A DNA stretch of 64,000 nt from Amycolatopsis thermoflava N1165. GTDB taxonomy: Bacteria; Actinomycetota; Actinomycetes; Mycobacteriales; Pseudonocardiaceae. The translations under genes and the position numbers were made by a program. The stretch's first letter is position 1; each line of letters begins with the position of its first letter. Below the pieces are notes generated by a model, which was given only the letters and a program-made list of their open reading frames with translations, had not been told where the DNA came from and made no database searches. This document shows positions 23,183 through 30,280 of this stretch, piece after piece. The stretch covers positions 4,797,219 through 4,861,218 of the forward strand of contig NZ_KI421511.1 of NCBI RefSeq assembly GCF_000473265.1, in the 5' to 3' direction.

Positions 23183-24418
23183 TCAGGAGCGGGACTGGTA
23201 CTCGCGCAGCAAGCCGCGGCTGATGATCGTCTTCTGGATCTCGCTGGTGCCCTCGCCGATGAGCAGGAACGGCGCCTCCCGCATCAGGCGCTCGATCTCG
23301 TACTCCTTGCTGTAGCCGTAACCGCCGTGGATGCGGAAGGCCTCCTGGGTGACCTCGGCGCAGTACTCGGACGCGATGAGCTTGGCCATGCCCGCCGCCA
23401 CGTCGTTGCGCTCGCCGGTGTCCTTCAGCCGCGCCGCGTTGACCATCATCAGGTGCGCCGCCTCGACCTTGGTGGCCATCTCCGCGAGCTTGAACGCGAT
23501 GGCCTGGTGCTGGGCGATCGGCTTGCCGAACGTCCTGCGCTGCTGCGCGTACTCCACCGCCAGCTCGAACGCCCGGATCGCGATGCCGCACGCCCGCGCC
23601 GCCACGTTGACCCGGCCGACCTCGATGCCGTCCATCATGAACGCAAAACCCCTGCCCGGCGCCTCGCCGAGGACCTGCGTGGCGGGGATGCGGAAGCCGT
23701 CGAACACCGCCTCGGTGGTGTCGACGCCCTTGTAGCCCATCTTGTCGATCTTGCCCGGGATGGTGAGCCCAGGCGCCACCTCGCCGAAGCCCTCCGGCTT
23801 CTCCACCAGGAACGTCGTCAGGTTCTGGTGGGCCTTCTCCGCGCCTTCGTCGGTGCGCACCAGCAACGCGATCAGGTTCGACGAGCCGCCGTTGGTCAGC
23901 CACATCTTCGACCCGTCGATGACGTAGTCTCCCCCGCCGGCTACGCCCCCACTGGCGGGGGTACCCCCATTGCCGTCCCGCCGCGCGCGGGTCTTGATGG
24001 CCGCCACGTCCGAGCCGAGGTCGGGCTCGGACATCGAGAACGAACCGCGGACCTCGCCCGCCGCCATCTTCGGCAGGTACTTCTGCTTCTGCTCCGGCGT
24101 GCCGTGCCGGGAGATCATGTGCGCCACGATGAAGTGCGTGTTGATGACACCCGAGACGCTCATCCAGCCGCGCGCGATCTCCTCGACCACGAGCGCGTAG
24201 GTCAGCAGCGACTCGCCGAGCCCGCCGTACTCCTCCGGGATCGTGATCCCGAACAGGCCCATCTCCTTCATGCCCTCGACGATGTCCGCCGGGTAGGCGT
24301 CCGCGTGCTCCAGCTCCTGGGCGTGCGGGATGATCTCCTTGTCCACGAACGAGCGAACCGTGGACAGGATCTCCGACTGCACGTCGGTGAGACCGGCGGT
24401 CTGGGCCAGACGGGCCAT
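23183..24418 (-). CDS. Acyl-CoA dehydrogenase
   Basis: This 411-aa flavoenzyme oxidises an acyl-CoA to the 2-enoyl-CoA. FSMSEPDLGSDVAAIKT and MWLTNGGSSNLI mark the flavin/substrate region, RRTFGKPIAQHQAI the middle domain, and GYGYSKEYEIERLMREA with IGEGTSEIQ the C-terminal FAD-binding end. An unusual glycine-rich insertion (about residues 149-163) is encoded by a palindromic GC element at 23931-23968. ATG 24418 follows AGGAG. Substrate chain type is not predictable. Confidence 0.88.
   Translation of the reverse strand: MARLAQTAGLTDVQSEILSTVRSFVDKEIIPHAQELEHADAYPADIVEGMKEMGLFGITIPEEYGGLGESLLTYALVVEEIARGWMSVSGVINTHFIVAHMISRHGTPEQKQKYLPKMAAGEVRGSFSMSEPDLGSDVAAIKTRARRDGNGGTPASGGVAGGGDYVIDGSKMWLTNGGSSNLIALLVRTDEGAEKAHQNLTTFLVEKPEGFGEVAPGLTIPGKIDKMGYKGVDTTEAVFDGFRIPATQVLGEAPGRGFAFMMDGIEVGRVNVAARACGIAIRAFELAVEYAQQRRTFGKPIAQHQAIAFKLAEMATKVEAAHLMMVNAARLKDTGERNDVAAGMAKLIASEYCAEVTQEAFRIHGGYGYSKEYEIERLMREAPFLLIGEGTSEIQKTIISRGLLREYQSRS
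23931..23968. repeat. Palindromic GC element inserted in frame in the acyl-CoA dehydrogenase gene
   Basis: CCCCCGCC (23931-23938) pairs with GGCGGGGG (23954-23961), and GGGGGTACCCCC (23957-23968) is itself a perfect 12-bp palindrome. The element encodes a Gly/Ala/Pro-rich segment at a surface-loop position of the enzyme without breaking the frame. Confidence 0.6.
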
Positions 24419-24494
24419 GGGGCGACTCCTGTGTCAGCGGGCGGAATTACCGGCGAGTATGGTCCCCGTCCCGCCTTCCCGCATATGGCGCGCC

Positions 24495-25325
24495 TCACCC
24501 GGAGGCGGACTCCTCCGACTGCCTCGGGATCGGCGCCTGCCCGTTCGCGGGCTGCTCGCTCACGTTCCCCGGCTGGGCGGTGCTCCGTTCGAGAAAACGG
24601 AGCAGCTCCACGGGGAACGGCAGCACCAGGGTGGAGTTCTTCTCCGCCGCCACCTGCACCACCGTCTCCAGCAGGCGCAACTGCAGCGCCGCCGGGGTGT
24701 CGGCCATGACGCCCGCCGCCTCGGACAGCTTGTGGGACGCCTGCAGCTCGCCGTCGGCGGAAATGACCCGCGCCCGGCGCTCGCGTTCGGCCTCGGCCTG
24801 GCGCGACATCGACCGCTTCATCGACTCGGGCAGCGCGACGTCCTTGATCTCCACGCGGTCGATGTGCACGCCCCAGTCCAGGGCCGGGCTGTCGATCATC
24901 AGCTCGAGCCCCTGGTTGAGCCGCTCACGGTTGGACAGCAGGTCGTCCAGGTCGCTCTTGCCGATGATGGAGCGCAGCGAGGTCTGGGCCACCTGCCCGA
25001 CGGCGAACCGGTAGTCCTGCACGTTGACGGCGGCAACCACGGGGTCGATGACCTTGAAGTACACGACCGCGTCGACCCGGACCGTCACGTTGTCCCGCGT
25101 GATGCCCTCCTGCGCGGGCACCGGCAGGGTGACGATCTGCATGTTCACCTTCTGCAGCCGGTCCGCGATCGGCATCAGCATGGTCAGGCCGGGCTCCCGG
25201 ATGGCCGAGGAGACCCGGCCGAAGCGGTAGATCAGCCCGCGCTCGTACTGCTTCACGACGCGAACGCTCATGGCGAGCCCGGTGACTCCCACGGCCGCGA
25301 CTATGGAGAGGATTTCGGCCAGCAT
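24495..25325 (-). CDS. SPFH/band 7 (slipin-like) membrane protein
   Basis: This 276-aa slipin/stomatin-type protein has an N-terminal membrane helix (LSIVAAVGVTGLAMSV), then VVKQYERGLIYRFGRV and the SPFH domain through about residue 200, including VDAVVYFKVIDP and ALPESMKRSMSRQAEAERERRARVISADGE typical of the family. Such proteins form oligomeric membrane scaffolds. No nodulation-like protease (NfeD) gene adjoins it. ATG at 25325. It is divergent from a kinase gene. Confidence 0.87.
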   Translation of the reverse strand: MLAEILSIVAAVGVTGLAMSVRVVKQYERGLIYRFGRVSSAIREPGLTMLMPIADRLQKVNMQIVTLPVPAQEGITRDNVTVRVDAVVYFKVIDPVVAAVNVQDYRFAVGQVAQTSLRSIIGKSDLDDLLSNRERLNQGLELMIDSPALDWGVHIDRVEIKDVALPESMKRSMSRQAEAERERRARVISADGELQASHKLSEAAGVMADTPAALQLRLLETVVQVAAEKNSTLVLPFPVELLRFLERSTAQPGNVSEQPANGQAPIPRQSEESASG

Positions 25326-25414
25326 GGCGGCTCCCGGGGGTGCGTGTCCCTTGACGCGATGTTACCCCCGTCACACCGGTTGGGAAGTGCCCGATCACTG
25401 GCACTCTGGGTGAG

Positions 25415-26275
25415 GTGCGGGTACCGGGGGAGTTTTCACAACGCCTGATCGACAACGAGGGCGACGTGGTGCGGCCGTGGCTGGCCGCGCTGCCGGAACT
25501 GGCGGACTGGTGCTGCCGCCAGTGGGGTCTGGTGATCGAAGGCCCGCCGTGGCACGGGTATACCGCGCTGGTGTTCCCGGTGCGCCGCGACGGCGAACCG
25601 CTCGTGCTGAAGCTCGCCTGGCAGGACGACGGCACCCGCGACGAGCCGGTGGCGTTGGCCGCCTGGGATGGCCGGGGAGCCGTGCGGCTGCTGGAAAGCG
25701 CCCGCGGCGCGCTGCTGCTGGAGCGGCTCGACGCGTCCCGCCCGCTGCTCACCGAGCCGCTGGACAAGGCGCTGGAGATCACGCGCGGCCTCCTGCACCG
25801 GCTGACCGTCCCCGCTCCCCCGCTCGGCCGCACGCTGCGCGATGAGGCGGCCCGGCTCGCCGAGGAGATGCCCGCCGATTGGGCGCGGCTGGGCGGGCCC
25901 GTGCCGAAGCGGTTGCTCGACGCCGCGGTCGCCGTGTGCCGGGACCTCGGGCCGGCGGCCGGGACGTCACTGGTCAATCAGGACCTGCACTACGAGAACA
26001 TCCTTGCCGGCACACGGGAACCATGGCTGGTGATCGACCCGCAGCCGATCACCGGGGACCCGGAGTTCGGCCTGATCCCCCTGCTGTGGAACCGATTCGG
26101 AGAGTCCACAATAGACGAACGGATGCGGGTGCTGGCCGCCGGGCTGGACCCGGACCGCGCCCGCGCCTGGACGCTCGTGCGGGCCGTGGACAACTGGTTG
26201 TGGGCCGCCGAGCACGGCGGTTTCCCCAGCGTGGCGATCCTCAGTGCGATCGCCGAGCAGGCGGCGCTCGAATAG
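25415..26275 (+). CDS. Aminoglycoside/hydroxyurea-type phosphotransferase
   Basis: This 286-aa kinase-fold protein resembles the streptomycin 6-kinase/hydroxyurea kinase group. It has a PLVLKLAW lysine strand, ALLLERLDASRPL hinge, SLVNQDLHYENILAG catalytic loop (usual H-x-D is N-x-D-L-H here) and WLVIDPQPITGDPEFGL with the metal-binding Asp. These features fit phosphorylation of a small hydroxylated molecule; resistance is not demonstrated. GTG 25415 is the likely start with only a weak ribosome site. Confidence 0.72.
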   Translation: MRVPGEFSQRLIDNEGDVVRPWLAALPELADWCCRQWGLVIEGPPWHGYTALVFPVRRDGEPLVLKLAWQDDGTRDEPVALAAWDGRGAVRLLESARGALLLERLDASRPLLTEPLDKALEITRGLLHRLTVPAPPLGRTLRDEAARLAEEMPADWARLGGPVPKRLLDAAVAVCRDLGPAAGTSLVNQDLHYENILAGTREPWLVIDPQPITGDPEFGLIPLLWNRFGESTIDERMRVLAAGLDPDRARAWTLVRAVDNWLWAAEHGGFPSVAILSAIAEQAALE

Positions 26276-26285
26276 GGTTGGCGGT

Positions 26286-27572
26286 ATGGTGAACAGGGTC
26301 TTCGCCGCCCAGCTGGCCGGCCTTCCGGTCTTCGGACCGGACGGCGAGTCCATCGGCAAGGTGCGCGACCTGGTCGCCGGCCTGCGGCTCGACCAGCAGC
26401 CGCCGCGGGTGCTGGGGCTCGTGGTCGAGCTGGCCACCCGGCGCCGGGTGTTCGTGCCGATGCTCCGGGTCACCGCGATCGAGCCGAACGCCGTCACGCT
26501 CGCGACCGGCTCGGTCAACATGCGCCGCTTCCACCGCAGGCCCAACGAGGTCCTCGTGCTCGGGCAGCTGATCGACGCGCAGGCCCGGCTGGCCTCCACC
26601 GACGCCCGCGTCACGGTCGCCGACGCGGCGATGGAACCGGTCCGCACCCGCGACTGGGTGCTGGCCAAGCTCGCCGTCCGCGAGCGCTCCGGACGGCTCG
26701 GTATCGGAAGGCGGCGGTCGTCGCTGCAGGTCCTGCCCTGGTCGGAGGTGCGCGGGCTGGGCCTGACCGACCTCACCGGGCAGCCGCAGGGCGCCGGGCA
26801 GCTGCTGATGCTGTTCGACACCATGCGGGCCGTCGACATCGCCGCGACCATGCGCGACCTGCCGACCAAGCGGCGGCACGAGGTGGTCGACTCGATGGAC
26901 GACGAGCGGCTCGCCGACGTGCTGGAGGAGCTGCCCGAGGAGGACCAGAAGGAACTGCTCGCGCACCTGGCTGAGGAGCGAGCGGCCGACATCCTGGAGG
27001 CGATGAACCCGGACGACGCGGCCGACCTGCTCGCCGAGCTGGCCCCGGCCGAGCAGAGCCGTCTGCTCGACCTGATGCACCCGGACGAGTCCGAGCCGCT
27101 GAAGCGCCTGCTCACCTACTCGTCCGACACCGCGGGCGGCCTGATGACGCCGGAGCCGGTCATCCTCGCCCCGGACGCCACGATCGCCGAGGCGCTGGCG
27201 CACATCCGCAACCCCGACCTGCCGGCCGCGCTGGCCAGCCTCGTGTTCGTGTGCCGTCCGCCGACCGAGACCCCGACCGGCCGCTACGTGGGGTGCGTGC
27301 ACTTCCAGCGCCTGCTCCGGGAACCACCCGCGGAACTGGTCGCCAGCGCCGTGGACACCGACCTGCCCGCTCTCGGCCCGGACGCCGACCTACCGGAGAT
27401 CACGCGCTACTTCGCGGCCTACAACCTGGCGTGCGGTCCGGTCGTGGACGACCAGGACCACCTGCTGGGCGCCGTCACGGTCGACGACCTGCTCGACCAC
27501 CTGCTGCCCGACCGCTGGCGCGAGACCGGGCTGCACGACATCACCGAGGGACAGGAGATCGACAGTGCCTGA
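26286..27572 (+). CDS. MgtE N-terminal/CBS domain protein lacking the channel domain
   Basis: This 428-aa soluble protein starts with a PRC-barrel-like segment (AAQLAGLPVFGPDGESIGKV), then an MgtE intracellular N domain (about 180-285, with repeated LEELPEEDQKELLAHLAEE and ADILEAMNPDDAADLLAEL helices), then a CBS pair (about 285-415; GGLMTPEPVILAPD, AVTVDDLLDHLLPDRW). The five-helix MgtE channel is absent, so it is probably a Mg2+ or nucleotide sensor rather than a transporter. It matches Rv1232c in arrangement. The next gene starts inside its last codons. Confidence 0.83.
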   Translation: MVNRVFAAQLAGLPVFGPDGESIGKVRDLVAGLRLDQQPPRVLGLVVELATRRRVFVPMLRVTAIEPNAVTLATGSVNMRRFHRRPNEVLVLGQLIDAQARLASTDARVTVADAAMEPVRTRDWVLAKLAVRERSGRLGIGRRRSSLQVLPWSEVRGLGLTDLTGQPQGAGQLLMLFDTMRAVDIAATMRDLPTKRRHEVVDSMDDERLADVLEELPEEDQKELLAHLAEERAADILEAMNPDDAADLLAELAPAEQSRLLDLMHPDESEPLKRLLTYSSDTAGGLMTPEPVILAPDATIAEALAHIRNPDLPAALASLVFVCRPPTETPTGRYVGCVHFQRLLREPPAELVASAVDTDLPALGPDADLPEITRYFAAYNLACGPVVDDQDHLLGAVTVDDLLDHLLPDRWRETGLHDITEGQEIDSA

Positions 27573-28086
27573 GTTGACCGCGCGGCGCCGCCTCGACCAG
27601 CCCCGATCCGGACGGGGTCCACTGGTCAGCATCGACCCGGACAGCTTCGGACGCCTGTCCGAGCGGCTGGCCCGGTTCCTCGGCACCGGGAAGTACCTGT
27701 TCTGGCAGACCCTCATCGTCATCGTGTGGATCATCGTCAACCTGAGCGCGGCCGCGCTGCGCTGGGACCCGTACCCGTTCATCCTGCTCAACCTGGCCTT
27801 CTCCACGCAGGCGGCGTACGCGGCGCCGCTGATCCTGCTCGCGCAGAACCGGCAGGACGACCGGGACCGGGTGTCGCTGGAGGAGGACCGGCACCGGGCG
27901 GCGCAGACCAAGGCCGACACCGAGTACCTGGCGCGCGAGCTGGCCGCGCTGCGCCTGGCGGTCGGTGAGGTCGCCACCCGCGACTACCTGCGCGGGGAGC
28001 TGGACAAGCTGCGTGAGGACCTCAATACGAAGCCGCGACGTGGCAAAAGCAATAGGGCCCAGGCAGAGGCCATTACCGGTCCGTAG
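27565..28086 (+). CDS. DUF1003 membrane protein
   Basis: This 173-aa protein has the DUF1003 core: RLARFLGTGKYLFWQTLIVI, a first membrane helix, then the DPYPFILLNLAFSTQAAYAAPLILLAQNRQDDRDR signature with a second helix, and a coiled C-terminal tail. The family is widespread and has no established role. The GTG start lies 8 bp inside the MgtE-like gene, so the pair is translationally coupled and the proteins may act together. Confidence 0.82.
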   Translation: MPELTARRRLDQPRSGRGPLVSIDPDSFGRLSERLARFLGTGKYLFWQTLIVIVWIIVNLSAAALRWDPYPFILLNLAFSTQAAYAAPLILLAQNRQDDRDRVSLEEDRHRAAQTKADTEYLARELAALRLAVGEVATRDYLRGELDKLREDLNTKPRRGKSNRAQAEAITGP

Positions 28087-28095
28087 CATGGTGGG

Positions 28096-29241
28096 GTGAC
28101 CAGTACGCAGCAGATCCCCAGTGTCGAGGACGTCCGCGCGGCGCTGAAGGACGTTCACGACCCCGAGATCCGCAAGCCCATCACCGAGCTCGGCATGGTC
28201 AAGGACGTCGCGGTCGGTGAGGACGGTGTCGTCTCGGTCGCGGTGTACCTGACGGTGGCCGGCTGTCCGCTCAAGGACACCATCACCAAGGACACCAAGG
28301 CCGCGGTCGGCAAGCTCCCCGGCGTGCGCGAAGTCCGGGTCGAGCTCGACGTGATGAGCGACGAGCAACGCACCGAGCTGCGGAAACAGCTGCGCGGCGA
28401 CGCCGCGGAGCCGGTCATCCCGTTCGCCCAGCCGGGCTCGATGACGCGGGTGTACTGCGTCGCGTCCGGCAAGGGCGGGGTCGGCAAGTCGAGCGTCACG
28501 GTCAACCTCGCGGTGGCGATGGCCCAGCGCGGGCTGTCGGTCGGCGTGGTCGACGCGGACATCTACGGCCACTCGGTGCCGCGCATGCTGGGTGCGCGCG
28601 AGAAGCCGACGAAGGTCGAGCAGATGATCATGCCGCCGCAGGCGCACGGCGTGAAGGTCATTTCCATCGGCATGTTCACCCCGGGCAACACGCCGGTGGT
28701 GTGGCGCGGCCCGATGCTGCACCGCGCGCTGCAGCAGTTCCTGGCCGACGTGTTCTGGGGCGACCTGGACATCCTGCTGCTGGACCTGCCGCCGGGCACC
28801 GGTGACATCGCGATCTCGGTCGCCCAGCTGATCCCGAACGCGGAGATCCTGGTGGTGACCACGCCGCAGCAGGCCGCCGCGGAGGTCGCCGAACGGGCCG
28901 GCGCGATCGCGATGCAGACGCGGCAGCGGGTCGCCGGGGTCATCGAGAACATGTCGTGGCTGGAGACGCCCTCCGGCGAGCGGATGGAGATCTTCGGCTC
29001 CGGCGGCGGCAAGACCGTGGCCGATTCGCTGTCGAAGTCGGTGGGCTCCGAGGTGCCGCTGCTGGGCCAGGTGCCGCTCGACCCGCGCCTGCGGGAGCAG
29101 GGTGACGCCGGAACGCCGCTGGTCCTCGCCGAACCCGACGCGCCCGCGTCGGAGGTGCTGCGGGACGTGGCGAAGAAGCTGTCGGTGCGGGCCCGGGGGC
29201 TGGCCGGGAAGATGCTGAACCTAAGCCCCAGCGGCCGCTAG
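28096..29241 (+). CDS. mrp: Mrp/ApbC/NBP35-type iron-sulfur carrier ATPase
   Basis: This 381-aa protein has an N-terminal MIP18/FeS-assembly domain (VRAALKDVHDPEIRKPITEL, about 12-90) and a MinD-like P-loop ATPase (SGKGGVGKSS, 124-134; LLDLPPGTGD; ENMSWL). The family inserts or carries Fe-S clusters. The C-terminal C-x-x-C found in many relatives is absent here, where the chain reads ENMSWLETPSGERMEIFG, as I recall for the actinobacterial Rv1229c branch. GTG 28096 starts 9 bp after the DUF1003 gene. Confidence 0.87.
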   Translation: MTSTQQIPSVEDVRAALKDVHDPEIRKPITELGMVKDVAVGEDGVVSVAVYLTVAGCPLKDTITKDTKAAVGKLPGVREVRVELDVMSDEQRTELRKQLRGDAAEPVIPFAQPGSMTRVYCVASGKGGVGKSSVTVNLAVAMAQRGLSVGVVDADIYGHSVPRMLGAREKPTKVEQMIMPPQAHGVKVISIGMFTPGNTPVVWRGPMLHRALQQFLADVFWGDLDILLLDLPPGTGDIAISVAQLIPNAEILVVTTPQQAAAEVAERAGAIAMQTRQRVAGVIENMSWLETPSGERMEIFGSGGGKTVADSLSKSVGSEVPLLGQVPLDPRLREQGDAGTPLVLAEPDAPASEVLRDVAKKLSVRARGLAGKMLNLSPSGR

Positions 29242-29261
29242 CCCACATGCACAGGTGAGCT

Positions 29262-29404
29262 GGGTGGTCATCCCGTCGCCTGACACTGGACGATCACCTT
29301 GAGCCAGGGCCGCAACCTCCGCGCCCGCGTGAGTTGACATGCCAAGCTTGCGGCCCTGGGTCAAGGTGATATGCACAAACCGGAAGGCGACGGGATGACC
29401 ACCC
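29262..29404. repeat. 143-bp nested inverted repeat (possible MITE or structured RNA)
   Basis: Outer arms 29262-29280 and 29386-29404 are 19 bp and perfectly complementary. Inner arms 29293-29315 and 29348-29370 are 23 bp with one mismatch. The loop is 32 nt and the spacers between arms are 12 and 15 nt. The element begins 20 bp after the mrp stop in the convergent mrp/tatB gap. No ORF is carried. A shorter copy of the outer-arm start (TGGTCATCCCG) recurs at 29455. It could be a non-autonomous mobile element, an oversized terminator or a structured RNA. Confidence 0.75.
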
Positions 29405-29495
29405 GGCGACCACCCACCCGAGGTGGGCCGAGGCACCCAACCCCTGGTCATCCCGGAGCCTGCCCGTCCGGCGAGGACTATCTTTTGATCTTTTT

Positions 29496-29529
29496 CCTGC
29501 GCTTCGCGCAGGAGCGCCTCACGGCGCTC
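29496..29529. repeat. Two adjacent short hairpins after a T-rich stretch
   Basis: CCTGCGC-TTC-GCGCAGG (29496-29512) is followed at once by GAGCGCC-TCAC-GGCGCTC (29512-29529), just after a TTTTGATCTTTTT run. Both stems are perfect. They may be terminators of the mrp operon or part of a REP-like cluster. Confidence 0.55.
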
Positions 29530-29574
29530 GAATGGTCACCTTCCGACCACCCCCGCCCCCTCTCCCTGAGTGTG

Positions 29575-29717
29575 TTTCAGTCGCCGAGCAGGCGTGTCAA
29601 GGCGGGAAAGCGTGCCTTGACACGCCTGGTCGGCGACTAAAGATCGGCTGTGGATCGGGGGCGGGGGAGGTCTGGTTGGGGTAGTCGCTTGCTTTTCGTT
29701 GCCGGGCGGCGGTTGTG
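29575..29717. repeat. Intergenic repeat family, copy 1, with long hairpin
   Basis: The hairpin 29579-29638 has a 15-bp core stem (CAGGCGTGTCAAGGC), one G-G mismatch and a 9-bp outer stem, closed by a GGGAAAGCGT loop. About 80 bp of flank to 29717 (GGATCGGGGGCGGGG, then TTTTCGTTGCCGGG and GGCGGTT) is also shared with copy 2 at 43699-43842. The outer stem differs between copies at two base pairs in a compensated way. Both copies are in the same orientation and in convergent gene gaps. Confidence 0.8.
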
Positions 29718-29733
29718 CCAGGGACAAAAGAAG

Positions 29734-29759
29734 AGGGCCACCCCTGCTGGGGTGGCCCT
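29734..29759 (-). terminator. tatB terminator
   Basis: AGGGCCACCCC-TGCT-GGGGTGGCCCT is a perfect 11-bp stem just after the tatB stop. On the minus strand it is followed by CTTCTTTTGT, a fair U-tract, making it the clearest intrinsic terminator in the window. Confidence 0.85.
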
Positions 29760-29764
29760 TCTTC

Positions 29765-30178
29765 TCAGGTGGCGTCTGGGTCTGTGGGGGGCTTTTCGCC
29801 TGGTTTGAGTGGTTCCGGGTCCGGTTTCGCGGCCGGGGTGGTCGTCGTGGCGGGGTAGCCGTTCGGCTTCACGCTGCCACCGGACAGGCCGTTGATCCCG
29901 AGCGGGTCCGGGTCGCCGTCGAAGAGGTGCTGGGTGACCGCCCGACGCGGGTCGAAGTTCCGCAGCTGCCGCAGGTCCTCCAGCGGCTTCTGGAACTGCT
30001 CGAAGTCCGAGCCCATCTCCTCCTTGAGCTGCTGCCTGGCGCCGGTCGCGAAGTCGCGCACCTTCCGCACGCTCCGGCCCAGCCAGGCCGCCGCCTCGGG
30101 AAGGCGCTCCGGGCCGAGGATGAACAGGCCCGCGACGATCAGGACGAGGATCTCGCCCCAGCCAACGCTTTCGAACAT
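29765..30178 (-). CDS. tatB: Sec-independent translocase protein TatB
   Basis: This 137-aa protein has the TatA/B layout: a short N-terminal membrane helix ([20 protein letters not shown], residues 5-24), the glycine hinge, an amphipathic helix ([20 protein letters not shown]) and a long polar, Pro-rich tail. FESVGW with E3 and the GPERLPEA hinge favour TatB over TatA. It recruits twin-arginine substrates at the inner membrane. The order sigE-rseA-htrA-tatB follows M. tuberculosis Rv1221-Rv1224. Confidence 0.87.
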   Translation of the reverse strand: MFESVGWGEILVLIVAGLFILGPERLPEAAAWLGRSVRKVRDFATGARQQLKEEMGSDFEQFQKPLEDLRQLRNFDPRRAVTQHLFDGDPDPLGINGLSGGSVKPNGYPATTTTPAAKPDPEPLKPGEKPPTDPDAT

Positions 30179-30280
30179 TCGCGAACCTCCGCCTCACACG
30201 GCTCCAGCTACCTCAGATTACCCCGCCAACCGGCCGGTTCGGATCCCGCGCGCGGAGTTCACGTCTCGTCCATCCGGCGG

